A stretch of 19,426 nt of DNA from Candidatus Moranbacteria bacterium CG_4_8_14_3_um_filter_41_13 (GTDB lineage Bacteria > Patescibacteriota > Minisyncoccia > Moranbacterales > UBA1568). Both the position numbers and the translations under genes were made by a program. The first letter of the stretch is position 1, and each line of letters opens with the position of its first letter. Under the pieces are notes generated by a model that was not told the origin of the DNA, ran no database searches, and was given only the letters and a program-made list of their open reading frames with translations. The stretch spans positions 1 through 19,426 of the forward strand of contig PFHN01000020.1 of NCBI GenBank assembly GCA_002782305.1, in the 5' to 3' direction. This document shows positions 11,872-19,426 of this stretch, one piece after another.

Positions 11872-13131
11872 ATGAAAAGAACATATCTTGCATGGATTAT
11901 GGCTGTTGTGACTGCTTTTGGAGTGACGGCAATTTCAAATGTGAAAGCTGAAGGACAAGATAATAATGGAAAAATACCTGACCAATATATTGTAGTTTTT
12001 AAGGATGGTGTTAATCCAGATGTGGCAACTGACGATATTGTTAAAAATCAGGGTCTTGGGCACTTGTTTACGTATAAAAATGCACTAAAGGGTTTTGCTG
12101 CAACTATTCCACAAAATAAGTTGGATAAAATCAAAAATGATTCACGAGTGGCATATATAAGTGAAGACAGAATTGTTACCGCTGATGGCAAGCCAAGCGG
12201 AAAAATTACACAACCTGTAGAAATTTTTCCGACAGGCATTTCACGAATTGGGGCAAGTGAAATTTCAAATAAAGGAGAAAATGTGGTAGTTGCGGTTTTA
12301 GATACAGGCATTGACCTAACTCACCCAGACTTGATTGGTAATATTATATCTGGCAGCGGAAAATCTTGCATCAGTAGAACAACAACTAATGATGATAATG
12401 GGCATGGAACTCATGTGGCTGGAACGATTGCAGCTAGCGATAATGCAATTGGTGTAGTTGGTGTCGCTTCATTGGCGAAACTTATTCCAGTAAAAGTATT
12501 GGATAAAAGAGGTTCTGGCTCATTGTCTAGTGTAATTTGTGGTATTGATTGGATAACGGCTAATGCTGTAACATCTAATATTAAAGTTGCTAATATGAGT
12601 TTGGGTGGTGGAGGAAGCAGTGATAACAATTGTGGTATTGATAATAATGATGCAATGCACGCTGCTATTTGCAAATCACGTGATGCAGGTGTTACATATG
12701 TAGTGGCTGCAGGGAATGAAGGCGCAGATACTCTGAATTCAATACCAGCATCATATGATGATGCAGTAATAACCGTCTCAGCTTTAGCAGATTCTGATGG
12801 TCTCCCTGGCGATGATGATGTATTTGCCTCATTTAGTAACTATGGTGCAGCTGTTGACCTGGGAGCACCCGGACTTAACATTCGTTCCACGTGGAAGGGT
12901 GGTGGATACAATACAATAAGTGGTACAAGCATGGCAACGCCACATGTCAGCGGTGCCGTTGCTTTGTTTTTAGCAAAAAATACCGAAACTGTTTTTAATG
13001 GAGAAACTTTTAAAGTTGTACAGGAGGGGCTAAAAACCGCTGGAGAACTTTTGGGAGCAGGACACTCTGATATTTCAGGAAAACATGATGAACCAGTGGT
13101 AAATGTTTCAAGTTTTGACTCGTTGTTATAA
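11872..13131 (+). CDS. secreted subtilisin-like serine protease (S8)
   Basis: The 419-residue product has a signal peptide (MKRTYLAWIMAVVTAFGVTA, cleavage near VKA at 24-26), an inhibitor I9-type propeptide (residues ~36-103, DQYIVVFKDGVNPD ... ARVAYISED-like ending), and a full S8 catalytic domain. The triad is intact: Asp144 in VAVLDTGIDLTHPDL, His178 in NGHGTHVAGT, Ser353 in SGTSMATPHVSGA; the oxyanion Asn282 is in VVAAGNEG. It ends shortly after the domain with no cell-wall anchor or extra domain. It should be secreted, self-process its propeptide and digest external protein. It has its own promoter. Closely resembles proteinase K/subtilisin-type enzymes; no subfamily is assigned. Confidence 0.96.
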   Translation: MKRTYLAWIMAVVTAFGVTAISNVKAEGQDNNGKIPDQYIVVFKDGVNPDVATDDIVKNQGLGHLFTYKNALKGFAATIPQNKLDKIKNDSRVAYISEDRIVTADGKPSGKITQPVEIFPTGISRIGASEISNKGENVVVAVLDTGIDLTHPDLIGNIISGSGKSCISRTTTNDDNGHGTHVAGTIAASDNAIGVVGVASLAKLIPVKVLDKRGSGSLSSVICGIDWITANAVTSNIKVANMSLGGGGSSDNNCGIDNNDAMHAAICKSRDAGVTYVVAAGNEGADTLNSIPASYDDAVITVSALADSDGLPGDDDVFASFSNYGAAVDLGAPGLNIRSTWKGGGYNTISGTSMATPHVSGAVALFLAKNTETVFNGETFKVVQEGLKTAGELLGAGHSDISGKHDEPVVNVSSFDSLL

Positions 13132-13280
13132 CTAATGAAATTACTTCCTTTATGCTGTCCGCGAATGAGCGGAGGCTAAAACTAAAAATCGGAATCCGGA
13201 TTTTCTGCAAAAAAAGTTCGAATTTTGTCCAAAAGGAACCGCAAATTGAAACTTCCGAATCCGAAAGAGAAAAGGATCGG

Positions 13281-13327
13281 TGCGCCACAGGCGCGGAAGA
13301 AGGAAAAAGGTGGCGTCGCTCCGCGAC
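13281..13327. repeat. pair of GC-rich mini-hairpins in intergenic region 13132-13353
   Basis: The ~220-nt stretch after the protease gene has no convincing gene. It contains GCGCC-ACA-GGCGC (13282-13294) and GTCGC-TCC-GCGAC (13315-13327), both perfect 5-bp stems with trinucleotide loops, and further upstream TCCGC/GCGGA around 13159-13174. The base composition is richer in G and C than the protease gene. No T tract follows, so these are not ordinary terminators. Confidence 0.5.
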
Positions 13328-13353
13328 AAATCGGAATGGGGCGGGCAGGCTGA

Positions 13354-13800
13354 AGCGGGCGGATTTATCACGAACTCAAAATATTCTGTAAGGAAAACAA
13401 TTTAGAATGCCCAGAGATTACAACCATTGGCAGGATTATCAAAGACTGAGGAGGCCTGAGAATGTTTCCACAAAAAGTATCTCACTTTGGCAAGGTGAGA
13501 AAAATCAAAAGAGCGAAAAAACTGAGGAAACCAAAGGATTTTAAAGCTCTTTATCCTGGACATATGGTTGCGCTTGATAAGTATTGAAAAACGCATTGAG
13601 GGCAACAAAAGATACATCATCACATTCGAAGACATCTACACGCGCTTCACATTTGCCTGGAGCGCCAAATCTCACGCCTCACAGGCCACTAAGAATTCTT
13701 TGAGCTCTGTCTTAAGGTGTTTTTCCCTTTCCATAGCATTTGTTCTCACTGACAATGGATCGGAGTTTGCAAAAGAGTTTTCTGAAGCAGTGATTAGAGT
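13354..13800 (+). mobile_element. decayed DDE (rve-type) transposase, insertion sequence remnant
   Basis: Translated with shifts, this region gives IYHELKIFCKENNLECPE, ITTIGRIIKD, then a TGA at 13447-13449, GGLRMFPQKVSHFGKVRKIK, KLRKPKDFKALYPGHMVALD, a frame change near 13575-13585, and IEKRIEGNKRYIITFEDIYT, RFTFAWSAKSHASQATKN, and VLTDNGSEFAKEF. LTDNGSEF and the preceding ALD supply two acidic residues of an integrase-core (rve) domain, as in IS481/IS3-type transposases. The C-terminal third with the last Glu is missing: homology ends near 13795, where the sequence turns into one that also occurs at 9561. At least one nonsense, one frameshift and a truncation make it inactive. Terminal inverted repeats were not found. 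Confidence 0.75.
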
Positions 13801-13821
13801 GCTAATTTTCATAAAAAATTC

Positions 13822-13856
13822 AAAATACCGCCTCTTTTGAGAGCGGTATTTTTTTT
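13822..13856. terminator. bidirectional terminator between the IS remnant and the HD gene
   Basis: AAAATACCGC (13822-13831) pairs with GCGGTATTTT (13843-13852) around a partly paired CTC/GAG loop. T's follow on the plus strand and A's precede it, so it can work in both directions. It is best placed to end the minus-strand operon reading from 16527. Confidence 0.82.
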
Positions 13857-13887
13857 GGAGGAAAGGAAAAAAGAAGAAAAAAATACT

Positions 13888-15036
13888 CTAATCAATGAAT
13901 CGCAGTATTTTTATTCGTGCCTGTTTTTCGGATTCGGTGGTTGGGATATCTTGGCCCTCTGTTTTGAGCATTGCATAGAGATCTGACACAACATGTTTCG
14001 TGAGTTCTTGTTCGGTAAATTCTGCCTCTGCTTCTTTGATAAGAATCTCAAGAGCGAGGAGGGGATGGTAAGGCGTTTTGTACGAACGGTCACTCGAAGT
14101 GAGTGCATCGAACACATCCATTGATCGTAGGAGAGAGAGTTCAAATCCAAGACGAAGGGCTGATGTTTCTGTTTTGTAATGTTCCAATTGAATAGGTTTT
14201 CTTTCATAATCGTGATGATGCGACGCAATATCAGCAGCGATGTACATTATTTTTCGTGAGAGCAAAATAGCATTCGTTGCCTTTTCGTGACATTCAAGGA
14301 CTTTACGGAAAGTATCATGTGGAGAGATACCATGCTCTCTGAGAAGTAAAAGATCTGATTCATCAAAAAATGTTTCAATAGGGACGATATTGAGTGGATC
14401 AGATTTGCTGATAGTATGAATCTGCATAAAATAGTTATCGAGTTCTACCTCATCTAATGTTTCGAGTTTTTGCTGATTAAAATGATGAGCATTACCGTGT
14501 GTTTCTGCCCATATATTGGCTCTTTTTCCCCATTCACGCCTCGAATGATCATCATGAAGAATATGTTTAGGAATCGCTGTTTTTCCGATATCGTGAAAGA
14601 GAGAAGCGGTATAGAGTTTTTCAAAAGAACTTTTTTCTGTTGCAATACGGCTTTCTAGATATGCTTCTGTTGCACCGCTACCAGTGGCGATAGTATGTAC
14701 GAAATTTGTGACACGGAGAGAGTGATTAAAAGTGGTTGTATCATATGATTCAAGTACCGTAAGCATTTCCCAATGCACCTCTGAAAGAAATGGAGAGAGT
14801 TTTCCTAAAATCCCGTCGTAATCAGGAAGTGATTTTAATCTTTCAATTTTCTGCTTGAGTACCTCCGGATCTTTCTGTAATGTTTGCAGAATAGCCTCAA
14901 AGCCCGACCTCAGTTGTTTGTTTTTCTCGCTTTCTTGTTTATTATCGCCTCTTCCAAGAAGTGTTTCATTTTCATTGATGATACGAAACTCTTTTTTTGT
15001 ATTCGGCGCAGAGAATATTTTTTCGTAAAATGACAT
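13888..15036 (-). CDS. HD-GYP-like metal-dependent phosphohydrolase
   Basis: The 382-residue product has an N-terminal unassigned region (~1-85) and an HD domain. Visible ligands are His105 (NHSLRVTNF), the HD pair in LFHDIGKTAIPKHIL (148-149), a HE pair at 250-251 (CHEKAT), and ASHHHDYERKP (271-281) where HD-GYP proteins have HHE..DG.GYP. A later DVFDALTSSDRSYK (307-320) matches the conserved HD-GYP block ADvFDALts.RpYk. The GYP signature itself is not kept, so it is a divergent HD-GYP-like enzyme; cyclic-di-GMP hydrolysis is possible but unproven. It lies 21 nt downstream of the PEGA protein gene on the same strand and is probably co-transcribed, with the terminator 13822-13856 following. 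There is no membrane segment. Confidence 0.8.
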   Translation of the reverse strand: MSFYEKIFSAPNTKKEFRIINENETLLGRGDNKQESEKNKQLRSGFEAILQTLQKDPEVLKQKIERLKSLPDYDGILGKLSPFLSEVHWEMLTVLESYDTTTFNHSLRVTNFVHTIATGSGATEAYLESRIATEKSSFEKLYTASLFHDIGKTAIPKHILHDDHSRREWGKRANIWAETHGNAHHFNQQKLETLDEVELDNYFMQIHTISKSDPLNIVPIETFFDESDLLLLREHGISPHDTFRKVLECHEKATNAILLSRKIMYIAADIASHHHDYERKPIQLEHYKTETSALRLGFELSLLRSMDVFDALTSSDRSYKTPYHPLLALEILIKEAEAEFTEQELTKHVVSDLYAMLKTEGQDIPTTESEKQARIKILRFID

Positions 15037-15057
15037 TTTATTTTTGTAGAGAGCGGA

Positions 15058-16527
15058 TTAGAGGCCGAATATATTTGTTTTTTCGGAAAGTACCATGCGA
15101 CTGACGGTATTGCCTTTTACAGTGAAGTAGAGGAAATTTTCTTCAGTACGTGGCAATATCTGAAGGATATGGCCAGGAAGTTTTACAAGATCCATAATGT
15201 TGCGTTTATCACGATGGTCAATTTCAATTATTTTCACTGTATCATCGATGGAGAGTAAGACGTGTTCATAATCTTCATCCCAAATAATATTTTTACAGAT
15301 ATTTGAGAAGCGAGCAATTTGTAGCGAAGTATCTTTCATACGTATTGGCTGTGCTTCCCAGTCGCGGAGGAAATATACGAAGATTTCATTTTTTGAGAAA
15401 AACAGGAGTTTCTTTCCATCGTCTGAGAACTGTACTCCGTCGATATCTTTTTCGGCAATTTCTTTCAGAGGGGTACGTTCAGAATCCTGATGAGTATCAT
15501 TATAGAGCCAAAGTTTACCGGTTTTTTCTTCTCTCAGTGTAAGCCTTGTAGCATCATATAATATAAGAGTGTATTCGCTCTGATCAATGAGAGGGATAGT
15601 AGTCGTAGATATCTGTGTTGGCTTCTCATTTGGGTTATTACCAAAAAAACGATATATCACTCCGTTGTCACTTTGTAAATAATAGATGTCTTCACCAGAG
15701 AAGTTATAACTCTTGACGTTTTCTTTAAGTATGACAGGTTCTTGTTCTGGTGATGCCGTGTTCATACGATACAGTATATGATTCTTCATATAGAGGAGAC
15801 CATTTTTGTTTGAGGGATCCCATCTTGGGGTTTGTATAATACCTACTTCTGTAGTATTTACTTTTTCACCAAGTGAGAACATCGCTTTCGTTGCAATATC
15901 CACGATAAAATATTCGCGTTCGTTATTCTTCGTGACAGGTATGAGGAGTTTCTTGTTATCAGGGGACCACTCGATATTTTCTTTGGTATCTTCTGGAAGT
16001 GAGACGGCAGGAAAAGAGAACACAGTGTTTGATGTGTGGGTATCCGTGTTTACTATGTCTACCATAAACAGATTATCTTTTTCTTTGGCAACTGCCAGGA
16101 TCCATTTATCACGTGATTGAAAAATTCTTTTGGCATTTTCGGTATGCTCAACATCTTCCTTGGTATTTTCCGTTTTGACGAGAAGGACATTCCAAAATTC
16201 TGTTGATAGACCGCTTTGGATCGTTGTTTTCTTCGACCAAGTTGTGTATCCAGGGGCTGTTACCTCAATCATATGTTCACCGGGAGTGAGTCCTCCAATA
16301 TGAATAGACTGGTTCAATATTCCAAGTTTTTTTTGCGGAATGAGTTCGCCATCAACAGAAATATCAACTTTTTCCGGGGTAGATTTTATGGAAATAGAGC
16401 CTGTATAAACGAAGATTCCACGTTCGAAATTGAATCGATACCCGAAGGTATAGAAGAGGACACTGCTGGTGGTTGAGAGAAATATGACTACGAAAAGCCA
16501 AAACAAAAATGGACGAATACGATTCAT
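15058..16527 (-). CDS. membrane-anchored PEGA-domain protein with beta-propeller-like repeats
   Basis: The 489-residue product has one N-terminal membrane segment (residues ~7-28, FLFWLFVVIFLSTTSSVLF), then a PEGA domain at about 44-117: SISIKSTPEKVDISVDGELI, GLTPGEHMIEVTAPGYTTW, ending in a typical WNVLL. The rest is a series of beta-rich repeats with WSPDNKKLLIPV, WDPSNKNGLLYM, FSDDGKKLLFF and WDEDYEHVLLSI, as in WD40/TolB-like propellers. Both parts would face the outside of the cell. PEGA domains are associated with surface or wall binding; the propeller suggests protein contacts. It is the first gene of a minus-strand operon with the HD protein, so a sensor or scaffold role linked to that enzyme is plausible but unproven. 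Confidence 0.85.
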   Translation of the reverse strand: MNRIRPFLFWLFVVIFLSTTSSVLFYTFGYRFNFERGIFVYTGSISIKSTPEKVDISVDGELIPQKKLGILNQSIHIGGLTPGEHMIEVTAPGYTTWSKKTTIQSGLSTEFWNVLLVKTENTKEDVEHTENAKRIFQSRDKWILAVAKEKDNLFMVDIVNTDTHTSNTVFSFPAVSLPEDTKENIEWSPDNKKLLIPVTKNNEREYFIVDIATKAMFSLGEKVNTTEVGIIQTPRWDPSNKNGLLYMKNHILYRMNTASPEQEPVILKENVKSYNFSGEDIYYLQSDNGVIYRFFGNNPNEKPTQISTTTIPLIDQSEYTLILYDATRLTLREEKTGKLWLYNDTHQDSERTPLKEIAEKDIDGVQFSDDGKKLLFFSKNEIFVYFLRDWEAQPIRMKDTSLQIARFSNICKNIIWDEDYEHVLLSIDDTVKIIEIDHRDKRNIMDLVKLPGHILQILPRTEENFLYFTVKGNTVSRMVLSEKTNIFGL

Positions 16528-16553
16528 AGGAGCGGGTATTTAAAGATATATTC

Positions 16554-16583
16554 AGTATACCCCGAAAAGAAGCTTTTTGTGAA
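16554..16583 (-). promoter_or_regulatory. promoter of the PEGA-HD operon
   Basis: On the minus strand TTCACA (16583-16578) and TATACT (16559-16554) are 18 bp apart. The ATG is at 16527, leaving a leader of about 20 nt. It is divergent from the promoter at 16604-16633, with only about 20 bp between the two -35 elements. Confidence 0.6.
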
Positions 16584-16603
16584 GATAGAAGCATTTTTCC
16601 ATT

Positions 16604-16633
16604 TTGACAGAGTGAATGTATCAGAGGTACACT
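16604..16633 (+). promoter_or_regulatory. promoter of the polytopic membrane protein gene
   Basis: TTGACA (16604-16609) and TACACT (16628-16633) are separated by 18 bp, about 38 nt before ATG 16672. It is arranged back to back with the minus-strand promoter, so one regulator could govern both. Confidence 0.6.
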
Positions 16634-16671
16634 GAAGACGAGTTTCACTATAAAGAGTTATATATTATCAT

Positions 16672-17175
16672 ATGACATCATTCCTGAACTTCCTTACTTC
16701 TTTTGATGTACCGAAAAATATCGCCGGAGATATGTCTCTCTTTTTTCTTTTTATCGGAATAAGTCTGATACTCGGCTTTGTGTTTGGACGTTTCAAGATG
16801 ATCAATATTCTTATCAACGTATATATTGCATTAGCCTTCGTCGGTGTTATTCCTTCGAGTGTTTTTACGACATCACCGTATACAAAGGCTGGTATATTCA
16901 TTCTTCTTCTTGTGTTTCTTACCGCTGTCGATAAGCGTCTCTTTGACCTTCATGTGTCCAATGTTGGAACCGATTTTTTCTGGAGACTGTTTGTAATGAG
17001 TATTTTGGTTACTGGTATTATTATCAGTGTCATCCTTTCATTTCTTACGTATAAAATCGCTCTGAGTTTTATTTCTCTTTCAGCCTATGGATATTTCGCA
17101 TCACCAATTGCTCTCATCTTCTGGATGGTGGTCCCACTTCTCACTCTTCTTTTTATTAACAATCGCCTCAAGTAG
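16672..17175 (+). CDS. polytopic membrane protein, hypothetical (167 aa)
   Basis: The product has about five predicted membrane segments: residues 22-39, 43-60, 71-86, 104-125 and 143-162. Loops are short and contain few charged residues (FGRFK, DKRLFDLHVSNVGTDFFWR, NNRLK at the end). There is no signal peptide and no catalytic motif. The general layout, with compact helices and a positive C-terminus, resembles small conserved CPR membrane proteins or CvpA-like proteins, but I do not recognise a specific family. It is divergent from the PEGA-HD operon and ends 82 nt before the rRNA promoter; no terminator is visible after it. Confidence 0.75.
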   Translation: MTSFLNFLTSFDVPKNIAGDMSLFFLFIGISLILGFVFGRFKMINILINVYIALAFVGVIPSSVFTTSPYTKAGIFILLLVFLTAVDKRLFDLHVSNVGTDFFWRLFVMSILVTGIIISVILSFLTYKIALSFISLSAYGYFASPIALIFWMVVPLLTLLFINNRLK

Positions 17176-17257
17176 TGAATAATTTGCCTTATATTAGCCA
17201 TTTAATAGAATAGAGTGAAAAATCCCTTGTATTTCTTTCTTGTCTTATAGAAGGGGC

Positions 17258-17285
17258 TTGACAGGCTCTGAATAGTTGCTATACT
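17258..17285 (+). promoter_or_regulatory. rRNA operon promoter
   Basis: TTGACA (17258-17263) and TATACT (17280-17285) are 16 bp apart, with TGC immediately before the -10 (extended -10). Transcription would begin near 17292, about 370 nt before the 16S gene. The AT-rich UP element common before rRNA promoters is not obvious upstream, in keeping with an alpha subunit that has no CTD. Confidence 0.8.
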
Positions 17286-17289
17286 AGGT

Positions 17290-17380
17290 AAGCAATCTTA
17301 TGAACTTAGGTTCACAGTTTGCTTTTATTTCTCTTGTTTCTTTTACGAGCGAAATCATAAAAAGTCTTTGGACTTTTTTT
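17290..17380 (+). promoter_or_regulatory. rRNA leader with two terminator-like hairpins
   Basis: The first is a composite hairpin: AAGCAA (17290-17295) with TTGCTT (17319-17324) enclosing TGAAC-TTAG-GTTCA (17301-17314), followed by TTATTT. The second is AAAAAGTC (17359-17366), loop TTTG, GACTTTTT (17371-17378) with more T's after it. Both lie between the promoter and the boxA-like site, so transcripts could terminate early. An attenuation role is inferred from position and shape. Confidence 0.45.
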
Positions 17381-17408
17381 GTTCTCTCAAAAAAGTAAAG
17401 AGTAAGAA

Positions 17409-17422
17409 TTTCTTTAACAATT
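17409..17422 (+). promoter_or_regulatory. boxA-like antitermination site
   Basis: TTTCTTTAACAATT closely matches the boxA of E. coli rrn leaders (TGCTCTTTAACAATTTA), the NusB-S10 binding site that makes rRNA transcription resistant to termination. Just upstream, CTCT/AGAG (around 17385-17403) could form a boxB-like hairpin. It lies ~240 nt before the 16S gene. Farther on, GATAGCA-GTGA-TGCTATC (17592-17609) and TTCTACA-TTCG-TGTAGAA (17628-17645) are hairpins that probably belong to 16S processing. Confidence 0.65.
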
Positions 17423-17659
17423 GAGCCAAAACGTTTTATCAAATATACCCTCGTGTAATTGATAAGACAAAACAATAAACAATATAGTCACAATTTTTTG
17501 TGGTTAGTCCTTGTTTTCTTTTGTCCCCAGATTCATTTCTAGGACGGAAGAAAATAATTGTAACGCAAGTTACACGGAAGAATCTCTATTCGATAGCAGT
17601 GATGCTATCAACTAAATTGAATTTTTTTTCTACATTCGTGTAGAATTGGATTGAATTTT

Positions 17660-19281
<1,622 letters not shown>

Positions 19282-19426
19282 TAGGGAGATAAAGGTGTAC
19301 GAATTCTGACTCAAAATCAGGTTCACAACCATTATGGTCGTTCATTGTATAATTAAGTGCCGACGTTTCGACGAGAGCATTTCTAGCAATGAAACATAAT
19401 AAAACTAGAGACCTTACGAAAAGGAC
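19282..19426 (+). other. start of the 16S-23S internal transcribed spacer
   Basis: The final 145 nt follow the 16S 3' end. No tRNA-Ile or tRNA-Ala cloverleaf is seen in the visible part, no T-loop GTTCRANYC is present, and there is no ORF of note. CTGA/TCAG around 19306-19320 is a weak hairpin. The 23S gene is presumably beyond the window. Confidence 0.6.

Noticed and set aside
13152..13391. A 79-codon frame after the protease gene
   Set aside because: It runs through GC hairpins and into the transposase remnant in a different frame, with a biased composition unlike protein.
122..16901. Long antisense frames opposite ribosomal and membrane protein genes
   Set aside because: They are shadows of conserved coding frames, lack ribosome-binding sites and have low-complexity translations.
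1..17175. Recoding of UGA as glycine, as in some CPR lineages
   Set aside because: Intact genes contain no in-frame UGA, use GGN for glycine, and several end with TGA (for example 8026-8028 and 10398-10400).
19282..19426. tRNA in the spacer
   Set aside because: No cloverleaf or T-arm consensus is found in the visible 145 nt.

Overview
This window reads as a chromosomal segment from a Candidate Phyla Radiation (Patescibacteria) bacterium. The evidence is indirect but consistent. The 16S rRNA carries an AT-rich insertion in its V7 hairpin and departs from near-universal primer sites. RNA polymerase alpha lacks its C-terminal domain. Several envelope proteins have layouts common in that group (PEGA plus beta-propeller, SHOCT, membrane-anchored lysozyme-like enzymes). 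The intact genes have no in-frame UGA and several end in TGA, so the standard code applies and UGA=Gly lineages (Gracilibacteria, Absconditabacteria) are unlikely. I cannot name the phylum from sequence alone.

Region 1 (1-5550) is housekeeping. The 3' end of a trans-polyprenyl synthetase is followed by uppS, which together point to lipid-carrier synthesis. A strong promoter (1115-1142) then drives a compact alpha/L13 operon: infA, rpmJ, rpsM, rpsK, rpsD, rpoA, rplQ, rplM, rpsI, closed by a good intrinsic terminator at 5516-5550. Three products carry lysine-rich extensions, and RpoA is truncated to its N-terminal domain plus a charged tail.

Region 2 (5551-13860) is an accessory stretch with mixed codon usage and gene debris. 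It holds a secreted HExxH protein with its own promoter, a membrane-anchored lysozyme-fold-like protein with a possible frameshift at its start, and a Fic AMPylase-family gene whose promoter overlaps three 11-bp tandem repeats. Next come a cysteine-rich ORF broken by TAG, a LAGLIDADG homing-endonuclease remnant, two small overlapping unknown genes, a SHOCT membrane protein, MltG, a secreted subtilisin-like protease, and a decayed DDE transposase. Short GC-rich hairpins with 3-nt loops recur, including one inside rpsK. Short exact matches link the homing-endonuclease remnant to the rpsI end and to the transposase break, suggesting past recombination.

Region 3 (13861-17175) holds a minus-strand pair, a PEGA/beta-propeller membrane protein then an HD-GYP-like phosphohydrolase, divergent from a small polytopic membrane protein.

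Region 4 (17176-19426) is the start of an rRNA operon: a strong promoter, a roughly 370-nt leader with two terminator-like hairpins and a boxA-like site, a complete 16S gene with the insertion, and the beginning of the internal transcribed spacer. No tRNA or 23S is reached.

The most notable items are the 16S insertion with competing folds, the repeat array in the fic promoter, the missing alpha CTD, the rRNA leader architecture, and the mosaic debris of region 2.
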